DNA of 64,000 nucleotides from Nemophila menziesii (GCA_029959085.1 JARWIR010000003.1:38179505-38243504); one strand, 5' to 3'. Counted from the stretch's first letter, positions 12,438 to 23,374 are shown. Translations and numbers: made by a program. The notes: generated from the letters alone by a model not told the origin.

Positions 12438-12448
12438 GTCATATATAT
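12438..12448 (+). promoter_or_regulatory. Candidate TATA box for the MULE transposase gene
   Basis: CATATATATAG just inside the left terminal repeat, followed by a CT-rich stretch. In Mu elements the terminal repeats carry the promoters. The start codon lies about 1 kb downstream, so a leader intron is likely. Confidence 0.4.
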
Positions 12449-12519
12449 AGTCTTTTCCTTTTTTTCTCTCTTGTAAATTACATGAGCTTATTTTACTCAT
12501 CTCTCTCTTCATTTTCGTG

Positions 12520-13070
12520 AGCTCTATTTTGGAGCTTTCTATATTTATTTCATATCATCCCTTCCGATTTCAACCTTCCTCTGTTTTGTTTATAGATTCA
12601 TCACGTATCTATCGTCTCATTCTCTCTAAAATTTGCAGTGTTATCTTCGTTATAAGGTTTTTTTCGTATCTATTAACCCTTTTTACTAAGAGATTCATAT
12701 TTTTTGATGTTACATTTGTTTTCTGCAAAGTAATAGCATTGTTTAATCCCAATATCCAGTATATATCGTCTTATATGTTTAGTTTTTCCATTTAATCCAT
12801 GATTTCGTGACTATATCATCCTTGTTTTAGAGGTTTTTGATCTTTTTTTCATGTATTTCATGGTAGATTTGTTCATGATATGTTTGTTATGGCATATATT
12901 CATGTCATTTTACGTGTTTCTTTCATTGTTTTTCAGTTATAACGTTGGTGTTCTTCGATCTGAGATTTTTAGGGTTTATCACAGCCGCTGCATGCATGAA
13001 AGTACAGTACAGTACGATACTCTGCTTTTTTGAATTTCTGAGAGTACTCACTGTTTTTCAAATATACAGA
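12520..13070 (+). other. Putative 5' leader of the MULE transposase gene
   Basis: T-rich sequence between the TATA-like site and the GAGTACTC array. The short ORFs at 12517-12795 and 12851-13172 show no domain. Probably untranslated exon and intron. Confidence 0.35.
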
Positions 13071-13074
13071 GTAA

Positions 13075-13400
13075 TCCATTTTTTACGCTCTTTTCAGCGT
13101 ATTTTACGGTTTACTGGTTGGTGTAGGACTCACGGTTTTACAGAGTACTCTGGATTTTATAGAGTACTCTAAGTTTTACATAGTACTCTTGATTTTATAG
13201 AGTACTCTGAGTTTTATAGAGTACTCCGAGTTTTATAGAGTACTCACTGTTTTTATAGAGTACTCTTAGTTTGTCAGAGTACTCCAAGTTTTATAGAGTA
13301 CTCACTGTTTTTATAGAATACTCTGAGTTTTATAGAATACTCTGAGTTTTAAAAACAGTGAGTGCTCATCTTACTGATACTATTCCATAGAGTACTCTAA
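13075..13400. repeat. GAGTACTC palindrome array 1 (upstream of transposase)
   Basis: About a dozen copies of GAGTACTC or near variants, spaced by about 20 bp of 'tgagttttatagagtactc' type sequence. It ends about 40 bp before the transposase start codon. Same motif as in arrays at 15860, 17205, 19410 and 20600. Confidence 0.8.
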
Positions 13401-13441
13401 GTTTTATTTGTCTTGTGTTTACTCACTTTTTACCATTTACT

Positions 13442-15678
13442 ATGACAGTTATAATGATCCAAGATGTGCTTGTTGTGTTCAAGATGGGAACTGATCAGAT
13501 TTTCCTCCCTTTTCATCAACTCAGTGGCATTAAATCAGTAAAGAAGTTTGTTCAGTCGAGGTGGCCTCAGCTATCTAAATCTGTTGTTACTTCTTATACT
13601 ATAGGGGAGTATAAAGACTCCCTTCTTGAAACTGAATCAGATTTTTACACAATTAAGTGGATTCTTGGACGTGGTGTGTTTGACAAGGTTTATATTTATG
13701 TTACTGATTCCAGGACCCCCTCCTTCAACAATATATCCTCTCCAGAATCATCTGGCATTACTAAACCTATCGTCGCTGAGCCTATTCGGTCTGTTGTTGC
13801 CTCTACCCCTGATCCAACCTTTTTTATTCATGAAAAGAAGGATATGTTGAGTGATTCTTGGAAATTTGGCTTACAAGGTGTTGGACAGTGTTTTGTGGGT
13901 GGTGCTGAGCAGTTCCGTTCCGTTCTTTGCAAGCAAGCCGCTGTTGATGGGTTCGATTTCGACTATATTCACAATAATTAGAATTCTCGCATCAGCGCTC
14001 AGTGCTTTTACAAGGTCGAGAAGGGTTGCAAGTGGTATATATACGTATCGCGTGATAAGTCAAACGGATTTTGGTATTTGCGTACATATAGGAATAATCA
14101 CACGTGCGGTCATGTTTACAAGAAAACCTCACACTCCCGGTTGGATTCTTCCATTCTCAGTCGTGTTATTTACGATGAACTTCGTTCTAAACCATCTTCC
14201 AGGCCTAGAGAAATTCAGTCTGTCTTAAAGGAGAGTTATGGTTTCGATATCTCGTACAAAACATCTTGGTCTACTACCCATAAGGCTAAGGACAATCTAT
14301 ACGGTGATATTGGATCTTCATTCAATCGTTTGCAAGCTTACTTTGAAAAGCTCCAGAAACTTGATCCAATTATTGCTTTCTCGGTTCAGTGCGATCCTAA
14401 ATCCCGTGTACTTCACAGATGTTTTTTCGCATTTGGTGGGTCTATTACTGGTTTCAAGTCTTGTCGCCCCATGTTATTTCTTGACGCTACTTTCCTGAAG
14501 TCCAAGTACAAAGGCTCGTTATTGGTTGCTACTGCAAAAGATGGAGATCAAGGTATTATATCAACATATTACTTGTTTTCATGTTATTCATTCATTTCTA
14601 TTACTTGTTATTTAATTTTTTTTGTTTTTCCTTTTCAGGGTTATTCACTGTTGCTTTTGGCGTTGTTCCCGGTGAGGACACCGACAATTGGACGACATTT
14701 CTTCAGTTTTTAAAGCCCCTTGTCGAGGGTCGCCCTCTCACGTTTATATCAGATTGCCACAAGGGTCTACTAAATGGTGTTAGGGATGTTTTTCCTCAAG
14801 ATAGTCACAGTTTTTGCATTAAACATATAGAGAAAAACCTCAAAATTGCTATTTCCGGCTCTACATTTTACCGTGATAGGATGGTGTATCTGCTCAAGCA
14901 AGTCGCGCATGCTCCTACTGTTGCACATTATGATCAACAGATGGCTAAATTCCTGCTTGAAGGAAAGAAGCCGGTCAAAGAGTTCCTAAAGAGTTTGCCA
15001 AGGGAGAATTACGCAAATGCTTATTTCCCTGGTAGATGATATGGTGAGATGACTTCTAATGCAGTCGAGTCGTTTAACTATTGGATATTAGGTCAAAGGG
15101 GACTTCCTGTTTGTGAGCTTGTTGACTCTCTTCGGGTTAAGTTAATGCAGTGGATTTATGAACGATCTTTAAAGTCATCCAAATGGACTTCAACACTATG
15201 CCCGGCTATTATGGAGCTTTATAACACTAATGTTGGTCTCAGCTGCACTTGGACCTTTAAACAATCAACAGCTTCTTTGTTCCAAGTCGGATCAAATCCA
15301 ATCATGGTGGTAGATATAGATGCCCTTACTTGTTCTTGTTGTGAATGGCAAGAGCTCGGCTTCCCTTGTCAGCATGCTTTATGTGCACTATCTAGTGTTT
15401 CTGTTCGTGATCCGTTCGATTATGTAGAGTCATACTTTCACACTTCATCATACATTAAGACTTATGCAAAGAGCATACCTCCTATGTCTACCTTTCAAGT
15501 TGAAGTCCCTGTCCCCGAATCTCAGATTATTCTTGCTCCTGATGCTAGGGTTCAACCTGGTAGGCCTCAGACTAAGCGCTTTCGTTCATGCACCGAGAAG
15601 GTTGTCCGTGCAATTCGTTGTGGCAATTGCAAGAAGGTGGGAAATAATAAATCTACTTGTAGAGCTCCACCCTCATGA
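13442..15678 (+). pseudogene. Mutator-like transposase (mudrA type) with two in-frame stops
   Basis: Encodes the DDE transposase that would cut the MULE ends in the nucleus. The ATG at 13442 is preferred over the upstream GTG. One intron (14553-14638, GT..AG) interrupts a GDQ|GLF junction. The product would be about 716 residues: an N-terminal MuDR-type region, a CxxxxCxW zinc/DNA-binding segment near 190-230, then the catalytic residues D348 (FLDATF), D409 (FISDCHKG) and E514 (NAVESFN). A SWIM zinc finger CSCCEW..GFPCQH begins at 602 and a C-terminal knuckle at about 698 (CGNCKKVGNNKSTC) has Asn where His is expected. Stops: TAG at 13979 (codon 180) and TGA at 15037 (codon 504, in FPGR*YGEM; Arg CGA to TGA is likely). 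The frame is otherwise preserved, so inactivation appears recent. Confidence 0.9.
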
Positions 15679-15859
15679 TAATTCAACTCTTGTTTTTAAA
15701 TTGGAATCATGCTTACTAACTTCTTGTTAATGTTTATTTTCAATCGTTGGTGCCATTGAACTATTTTTACAGTTATATGTTTTTAAGTTGTAGAAGTTGA
15801 ATTTGATTTAAGTATGTCATTCTTGTTATACTCTTTGATCTGTGTTGAATTTGATTTAT

Positions 15860-16330
15860 ATTGTCGTAGTACTCTCTACAATTTGATTAATACTCTATAC
15901 ATTTCAATTAATACTCTATATATCTGACTTAACACTATTTTATACTTCTACTCATACTCTATATAATTATATGAGTACTCTATATACTTATATGAGTACT
16001 CTATATAATGGTATGAGTACTCTATACATTACAATGAATATTCTATATCTATGAATTAACACTAATTATACTTCTATGAATACTCTATATAATTGTATGA
16101 GTACTCTATATAATTGTATGATTACTCTATCATTTATCAGAGTACTCACATATTTGTCTGATTACTCTACCTGTTTCTTTGAGTACAATTTAATTACATT
16201 TACAAGTTAATTGAGTACTATCTATTTTTTACCCAGAGTACTCTGCTATTTTATACTGAGTACTCTTTATTTATCTCGGAGTACTCACATATTTGTCTGA
16301 GTACTCTACAAATTGTTTGAGTACTCTATA
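15860..16330. repeat. GAGTACTC palindrome array 2 (between the convergent MULE genes)
   Basis: Around twenty copies of GAGTACTC or one-base variants such as AATACTCTATA, in units of 'gagtactctatataattgtat'. It lies between the 3' ends of the two converging genes, where transcription termination would be needed. Flanks (15679-15859 and 16331-16656) show no gene. Confidence 0.8.
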
Positions 16331-17204
16331 CTTTTAGTGTGTATCATGTGCTTTATAATCTTTAACTTTAATTATACACATTCATTTTCATGTTATTTTT
16401 ATCTGTTCAACAATCAATTAAATACCAAAACCCTGTTTCATTCATATTTCATATCAAGTTTAATAAACATCCAACAACATCCAAAAAACCAGTTTAAAGT
16501 TCCAAAACAACCCAATAATCTAGTTACATACCTTAAACCAACATAAAGTACGTATCAAACATAGATAAAAACCCATCAAAAATTCTAAATCAAAGTCTAA
16601 ATATTAAATTAAACTCCCAACACTCATTACAGCAAAAAATATCAAGGATTAATCATTTAAGCACTTTTCCCCATGTTGATGCACTGCGAGTATTTGCTGC
16701 GCAACAATTTCCGAACAATCATGGCTCTTCCTTCGTTAATATATTTTTGAATGTATGTCTTTTGTCGTATCATCCCATTCCGATAAAAGCCATAACACCA
16801 TAGGATTACAAAAACACCGCAGTCCACACTCCCTGGTTCTTGTTCTGCACAATCTACATTAGTCATTATATATTTGTCTTCTTTACCTGGTTTTATCTTC
16901 CTCAATACATTTTGGACCAAGAATTTTCTATACTTTGCTGCGGTTTGTTCTGTCTTTGAACCTATTGACTCTGGATTTTTTGGTTTGATAGAGTTATAAT
17001 GGAAAAATTCTTTCTCATCTCTGTTGTACACCAACAAACTCTAATGTCCACAGCTACCATCTTGAACAAACACTGGCAATAGTGTGAAAGCATATTCTTG
17101 AAATTATTTATAAAATGGATCTGTAACATAAATCTCACATGCTTCAACGTTCTCCTGTTCAATTAAACTCTGCAACAAAATTGAATAATTTAACAAAAAA
17201 CTCT

Positions 17205-17475
17205 CAATGATAGAGTACTCATACAAAAACTCGAAGTACTCATACAAAAACTCAGAGTACTCATACAAAAACTCAGAGTACTCACAGTTTTGTTTATTAA
17301 ATTCTTAGAGTACTCACAGTTCAACTTCATTAAAACACAGAGTACTCTTAGTTTCCAATAATCAAATAACAGAGTACTCACAATTCTTATATAATAAAAT
17401 AGTGAGTACTCAAAGAACTGTTATAGTAAAATCGAGTATACTCACTACTTTATATTTCAATATGAAAAACTCAGA
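17205..17475. repeat. GAGTACTC palindrome array 3 (ULP intron 5)
   Basis: About ten copies of AGAGTACTCA in units of 'actcagagtactcatacaaaa'. They lie wholly within the intron between ULP exons 5 and 6. Confidence 0.8.
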
Positions 17476-19409
17476 GTATTCTTACCATGCTAATCGCACT
17501 CTGGTGTGTCACAACATACTTCCCTCCTTTTACTCCATATTCTTCTTTTACCATTTTTAGCATAGCATCAATCACCTGCAATATTTATTAATCACATACT
17601 CAATTTCCAATATTTTTTTTTGTTTCTATATGATCATATTTAAATTTGTTTACCTGCACTTCAATCATTTCTTTACGCGCAACAGCAAAAGCATCTGATC
17701 CTGATACTAACAATTCATTTTCTTTATCCCACCATATTGCATCTCCCAAGTTTTCTTCTTTAATTTGCAGAAGAAAATTATAATCCTTCTCATCAACTGT
17801 GTCCTCTCCATTCCACTTTTGTTTCTGCTTATCTTGTTTCCCTTCATCTGTGTTTTTTTTCTTCAAATCTGCAACCTTTTCCTTATCAGTTTCTTCAACC
17901 TTTTCCTTAATTTTTTTTACAATCACTTTCTTTTTGGTTGTTTTTTCCACCCCTCCCTCCTTTTGTTTCATTGTTACTTTAACTCTTTTGGTTCTTGGTT
18001 CTTCTACAAAATCAAAATCTACACTTTTTGCTGCAGCTGCTGCACGGTTATTTTTCTTGACATTTCTCTCTATCGACCCTGGAGTCGCTAATCTGTACGA
18101 TCTTCTTCGTTTATTATTTGTTTTTACTTCACCAACCAACTCCAAATCAGAATTATTTCCTCTTTATCCTTATTCACCCCTTTCTCTTCAGTTTCTTCAA
18201 CACCGTCTTTTTCATTACTCTCCAACAATTTCGCCGCTGCTCTCAGGTTTTCACACTCCGACTTGTACTTGTCTAGTTCTTCCAGGCTTTCATTGTACCA
18301 CTCGCTTATTTATTTATGCTCCTTGTCCTTTTTAATTGAATCAGTCTCCAGCTTCTCCTTATCCACCTTCAGCTTTGCAATCTGCCCCCTCAGTCTATTT
18401 ATTTTCGCTTCTTGGCTCACAATCGCGTCCTCCAACTCCTTACTTTTAACTTCTTCTTTATTCACATGATTGCTCAATGTCTCCACTATCTGTACCACTA
18501 CGGCCTTTTATTTTTTCAGTGTTTCTATAGATGCCTTCATCTCTTCTTCTTTTGAAACCTTTTTTTTTGTATTCATCCCTTTCCGCTGTTAGACGCTCTA
18601 CCTCATCGATTAATTGATTTATTTCATTTCCTGATTCAACCAACTTTTCCCTCAACGATTTAACAACTGGATCTACAGAATCTTTACCTTCTTCTATTTC
18701 ACCAGTAAACCTCAATTTGATTGTGCCAACCTTGTGAATCACCATCCCCACCGTGTTATTCAAATCGGTTTCTTCTTCTTTGCTCAAACTCTCATCTTTT
18801 TGAACATCCATCTCAATTTTATCTACTTCCTCACCCCCTCTCGGTGGGCCATCGTCTATGTAGTCATCTATCTCCATCTCCTCCTTCTCACTACCACAGG
18901 TTTTCTCCATTTCCATAACACACCCCTCTTCGTTTGTATCGATAGGAGGGTTTTTTATTTAAATCCTCCTCCCCAACTACTCCAACATCTTCATTATGTT
19001 TTGATAACTTACTCCCTTCCTCTACTTGTTCTCTTTCTTCAGGATCCACCACTCCAACATCTTTATTGATTTTATCTACACTCCCAGTTTTCTCATCTTC
19101 ACGATTAACATCAGCCATTAAACCATCCCCATTATCGTTCATCCAACCATCAACGTTTATGTCTTCATCATCTGAAACTCTTTTTCCATCATTTTCCTTT
19201 CCATCCTCATTCAAATCATCAGCTTTCTGCACATTTTTATCTCCATCCAATTTTTCTCCACCATCTTTCTCAAGAATCCCACTGCACTCTCCTTCATTTC
19301 TGTCAATCGCTTCATTGTTGTTATCACGCTCATATACTAGCCATCCCTCTTCAACAGCACTTGGTTGTATCTCCTTCCTTCTTACCTGCGTATTTTAGAC
19401 AAACAAATT

Positions 19410-19660
19410 CAGAGATACTCACAGTTTTTACGAAAAGAGAGAGAGAGTACTCACAGTTTTTACAGAAAAACTCAGAGTACTCACAGTTTTTATAAGAAAA
19501 ACTCAGAGTACTCACAGTTTTTACAAAAAAACTCAGAGTACTCACAGTTTTTATAAGAAAAACTCAGAGTACTCACAGTTTTCATAGAAAAACTCAGAGT
19601 ACTCACAGTTTTCATAGAGTTCGCTTAGTTTTCATATATTAAAACTATGAGTACTCTCAT
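19410..19660. repeat. GAGTACTC palindrome array 4 (ULP intron 3)
   Basis: Eight regular units of about 28-30 bp, theme 'agagtactcacagtttttataagaaaaactc', inside the intron between ULP exons 3 and 4. It is the most regular of the five arrays. Confidence 0.85.
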
Positions 19661-20599
19661 AAAAAAACCTATTCCATAACCTTATTCTTCTTCACCGATT
19701 CCAACTTGATTTTTCTTGCTCCCAGCATGCACTCCCATTTTAGACATCTAGGAACTGCATCTTCTTCATCTTCTTTCAATCTTCCAATATCTTTAACACG
19801 TTCGAAAAGCCATGGCTACAAGAAAAATACACTATATTACATTTTATACTTTAACAGTTTAATATACATTTTAATACATTCATCTTACCAACAAAACAAA
19901 CAAACCCCCCTTTACTCGGGATGTATCTGAACATTTTCTTATTGACCGAAATATGTAACTGCGCATTTCTCCAGCCTAGTTGTAATCTTTTACTCTATCC
20001 AAGTCCTCGCAGATACTTATGTGTAACTGCTTGGCCTGGTAATGTCTTTTCGATAAACACAACGATGTTAAAGTATATATGGTTAACAACTTTGCAATGT
20101 CTTCACGGGCCTCTAACGTTAGTTCCTTACCTTCAAATGTTTTTATTACTTCTGCTATTTTGTCACTTAAATCTTTCAAATTTACTTTACCTGCACTTCC
20201 AAACATCCTTCTATACCAACTCGACCTATTGTTCCCCTTATTTGTAAGTTGCTTTGGCAAATGATCATGTCCACATTCTATGCCTAAGAGTATTTTTATT
20301 TCCTTCTCCGTTATTTGAATTTCTCTGCCACCGATGACGAAACTACTACTTACGGTTGAATAGCTGTCTATAACTTGTTTAATTAGCACGTCTGATTTCT
20401 TCAAAGACGTATATTTATCCCCTCTGTCATACAACCCTTTCCAGAGCCTGTAAAATGTCCTTTTGCACTCTGATAAGTGACTCTCAGTCATGCCATGAAT
20501 CTTCACGATTCCTAGTAATCCATTGATGTTTGATCTGTACTGTATAGCCTTCTTTTTATTCTGTAGATGGTTTAACAACAACAAAAACAATTTTACTAC

Positions 20600-20790
20600 G
20601 TAAACAGAGAGTACTCTGAGTTTTTAAACACAAATTAGAGAATACTCTTAGTTTTACTACGCAAAACTCAGAGTACTCTCAGTTTTGTATAGCACTACTA
20701 AGAGTACTCACAGTTTTATATAATAAAACTAAGAGTATCCATAAATCAAAAACTCAGAGTACTCCATAACAAACAGAGAGTATTCCAAAA
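20600..20790. repeat. GAGTACTC palindrome array 5 (ULP intron 1)
   Basis: Several copies of GAGTACTC and variants in the 3' half of ULP intron 1, directly next to the 82-bp satellite. Confidence 0.75.
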
Positions 20791-20799
20791 ACTAAGAGT

Positions 20800-21860
20800 A
20801 CACATGCAAAAACTAACTAAACCCAGAAAAGACGCTTCATATTCATATCAAATCATAGAGTATTTCACCAAATCTGTAGAGTATCGAGCCAAAAACTAAG
20901 AGTACACATGCAAAATCTACAAAACCCAGAAAAGACGCTTCATATTCATATCAAAACAGTGAGTATCGAGCCAAAAACTAAGAGTACACATGAAAAAACT
21001 ACAAAACCCAGAAAAGACGCTTCATATTCATATCAAAACAGTGAGTATCGAGCCAAAAACTAAGAGTACACATGCAAAATCTACAAAACCCAGAAAATCA
21101 GTTCATATTCATATCAAAACAGTGAGTATCGAGCCAAAAACTAAGAGTACACATGCAAAATCTACAAAACCCAGAAAAGACGCTTCATATTCATATCAAA
21201 ACAGTGAGTATCGAGCCAAAAACTAAGAGTACACATGAAAAAACTACAAAACCCAGAAAAGACGCTTCATATTCATATCAAAACAGTGAGTATCGAGCCA
21301 AAAACTAAGAGTACACATGCAAAATCTACAAAACCTAGAAAATCAGTTCATATTCATATCAAAACAGTGAGTATCGAGCCAAAAACTAAGAGTACACATG
21401 CAAAATCTACAAAACCCAGAAAAGACGCTTCATATTCATATCAAAACAGTGAGTATCGAGCCAAAAACTAAGAGTACACATGAAAAAACTACAAAACCCA
21501 AAAAAGACGCTTCATATTCATATCAAAACAGTGAGTATCGAGCTAAAAACTAAGAGTACACAAGCAAAATCTACAAAACCCAGAAAAGACGCTTCATATT
21601 CACATCAAAACAGTGAGTATCGAGCCAAAAACTAAGAGTACACATGCAAAATCTACAAAACCCAGAAAAGACGCTTCATATTCATATCAAAACAGTGAGT
21701 ATCGAGCCAAAAACTAAGAGTACACATGAAAAAACTACAAAACCCAGAAAATCAGTGAGTATCAACCATAAACCCGTGAAAACAAATTCAAATCACAAAA
21801 ACCCAGTACAAACTCAAGCATATTCGAATCAAACAATGAGTATCGAGCCATAAACTAAGA
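20800..21860. repeat. 82-bp satellite with 245-bp higher-order period in ULP intron 1
   Basis: About 12 monomers of 81-82 bp, each with 'cagtgagtatcgagcc', 'aagagtacacatg' and 'tacaaaacccagaaaa'. Monomer variants (82, 81, 82) recur in the same order so that blocks starting at 20990 and 21235 are almost identical 245-bp copies. The AGAGTACAC piece looks like a derived GAGTACTC site. The open frames at 20990-21226, 21235-21471 and 21644-21853 are repeat artefacts. Confidence 0.9.
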
Positions 21861-22086
21861 GTACACATGCAAAATCTACAAAAAAAAACCGTTACAATCA
21901 AAGAGTACTCAAACAACAGTGCTAACCTTCTTAGCTTCACCAGAATCGTTGCCGGAATCTCCGCTACTCATCGTTTTGCTGTTGATTTGAGAGAGTGTTT
22001 GATTCGCCTGTTGAATTAGGAGAGAGAAACGAGAGCGTTTTTTGGAAACTAGATCGAGCGGATCTGAGGAGAATGGAGAGAGAAAC

Positions 22087-22211
22087 AGGAATCTGAGAGT
22101 ATTTATACCCCAAGGGTAGAAAAGACAATTGTCAAAATTGAGGTCCCTAAGAAGAATGGCATTTAAGAAACTACTCTATAGAGAAGACAATTAGTCTCCA
22201 AGACCCTATAT
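22087..22211 (-). repeat. Right terminal inverted repeat of the MULE
   Basis: Complement begins TATAGGGTCTTG and contains CTTCTTAGGGACCTCA and TTTTCTACCCTTG, matching the left end at 12301-12425. Confidence 0.55.
22101..22108 (-). promoter_or_regulatory. TATA box of the ULP gene
   Basis: On - the sequence reads GGGTATAAATACTC, about 130 bp upstream of the ULP start codon at 21971, with a CT-rich leader between. It lies inside the right terminal repeat, as expected for Mu-type promoters. Confidence 0.6.
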
Positions 22212-22424
22212 ATAATTCACCCTATAAAGAACTGCAAATTGGAACTAAAAACCCTAAAAAAACGTTTAATAAGAACAGGTCTATACGAAATGGTCTGTAC
22301 AATGTTGGTACGTACATACACGTATGTATTGAAAAAAAATACCAGCTAAGTGAAAGTAATAAAAATTCAGAAAAAAAATGAATAAAAAAAACAAAAAAAA
22401 AATTAAAAAAAAAAATAAAAATTG

Positions 22425-22549
22425 AAAAGGGTAAGAAAGTAACAAAAGCTAAATAGAAAATAGATTTAGGCCTTAAAAAGAAGTAATTCCTAGTTGGGCC
22501 TTAAAAATTCTCTTTGCTTAGAATTAGGCTCCAATTTGTATATTCCTCC
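22425..22549 (-). repeat. Right terminal inverted repeat of outer element
   Basis: Complement begins GGAGGAATATACAAATTGGAG and aligns with 8177-8295. Between the MULE end and this arm (22212-22424) there is only AT-rich DNA with a GGTACGTACATAC motif. Confidence 0.55.
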
Positions 22550-22690
22550 CCCAAAAATTGATTGTTACAATTTCATAACATATTCCTATAACATGATTTA
22601 TATATTATTCAATCATAATATTTATTATTATTAATGTCCAAAAAAAATTATTATTATATAATTTTTTTGTCAAAGACAATCTGAAACATG
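22550..22690. other. AT-rich spacer
   Basis: Very AT-rich; no gene or repeat recognised. Confidence 0.4.
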
Positions 22691-23366
22691 GAAACATTTT
22701 CTACGAAACTAACTATCCCTAGTCGAGAGAAAGTTGTGTCGGATCTGTCGTAGAACCATGACACGTGGACCTACGCCTAATTGACTTGGGTATAATGCCT
22801 GTCCTACTATTCAGGTTTCTCGGGATATGGTGGAACGTTACCAGTCTGTAATGCTCAGTCATCTCTGCAATTCTCCTTAAAGTAGGTTGAAACATCACTT
22901 AACGGTTGACGGTTGCCTGATACCCTAACTACGTCAAGGTTATCAGAGAAGACAATATTCTATGTACTACCATATGGTTTTACACAACTCTGTCGCAGAG
23001 AGTGTTGGCTCCATTATGGTCTTTGAGCCACAATGTTTGACTAAGAATCAATTACCACTTTTCCCATTTGTAAAGAGAATGGGGAGAGTCACTTAAGTGA
23101 CTTCTCTCATGTTGACTAAACCATTGGAATTAAATTTGTTTATTTAGCTTGTAGTCTCTCTAGTTTTCAAACAACTACACCACATGACTGAGATAAAATA
23201 TAGTTTATCCCCACACGCGCGCACCACCACAACTTGACTAAGTCTTCACGTTTTTTAACAATCTTGATATGTTTTGTCCACGTTTGTAACAACAACTATA
23301 ATTCAACCCTCGCTTAAAAACCTTGATTAGTGTCACAACTATATTGCAACAGCTAGTTTTTGCTGC

Positions 23367-23374
23367 TATAAATA
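23367..23374 (+). promoter_or_regulatory. Candidate TATA box of the Copia element
   Basis: CTATAAATAGAG, about 390 bp before the gag ATG, in the place expected for an LTR promoter. AACATTCACAACACAAC about 30 bp downstream is a plausible transcription start. Confidence 0.5.

Larger units (their letters stand above)
16657..21971 (-). pseudogene. ULP1-like (C48) protease gene of the MULE, six exons, broken
   Basis: Kaonashi-type ULP gene; family members are predicted SUMO-type cysteine proteases of unknown use to the element. Exons inferred on -: 21971-21927 (ATG, MSSGDSGNDSGEAKK), 20560-19889, 19815-19681, 19385-17654, 17575-17486, 17169-16657; all junctions are GT..AG and most are in phase 0. 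Exons 2-3 encode a conserved N-terminal domain (GLLGI..IHG..., RVKGGLFVLL|PWLFERV, AVPRCLKWE). Exon 4 is acidic, then coiled coil, then basic with nuclear-signal-like KTNNKRRRS and EPRTKRVKV. Exon 6 is the protease: catalytic His in DGSCGH, HYNS where Asp is usual, and Q..PGSVDCGVFV with the Cys. Damage: TAG at 19976 and 17041 (both where Trp is expected), TAA at 17104, and frameshifts plus stops in exon 4 (A-runs near 18953 and 18565, stop near 18510, stop at 18310, shift near 18155). Confidence 0.85.
12301..22211. mobile_element. Kaonashi-type Mutator-like element (MULE) with transposase and ULP1 gene
   Basis: A 9.9 kb element. The ends are diverged inverted repeats of about 125 bp sharing TAGGGTCTTG, CTTCTTA..GACCTCA and TTTTCTACCCT. 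The flanks ATAATTACA (left) and ATAATTCA (right) look like a 9-bp target duplication with one base lost. The element carries a mudrA-like gene on + and an ULP1-like gene on -, converging tail to tail. MULEs carrying ULP genes are known in plants (Kaonashi family in Arabidopsis). Both genes have stops, so this copy is probably inactive. Five separate non-coding compartments are filled with GAGTACTC repeats. Confidence 0.8.
8177..22549. mobile_element. Outer DNA transposon bounded by ~120-bp inverted repeats, host of the MULE
   Basis: The left arm (8177-8295) and the complement of the right arm (22425-22549) align over their length. Both begin GGAGGAA..TACAAATTG, both carry AAGGCCTAA and an AACTA block, and both end in a TTACCCTTTT-type stretch. 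Without the nested MULE (12301-22211) the element would be about 4.5 kb. It holds GGTTGTACC repeats and two GC-rich blocks but no transposase, so it looks non-autonomous. I found no target duplication. An alternative is that the two arms belong to separate elements of one family; sequence near 9903 resembles the arm weakly. Confidence 0.45.

Noticed and set aside
17799..18335. Plus-strand Ser/Phe-rich ORF
   Set aside because: Shadow of ULP exon 4 on the opposite strand.
20800..21860. CRISPR-like array of regular repeats
   Set aside because: Units are continuous 82-bp tandem monomers without unique spacers, in an intron of a plant transposon.
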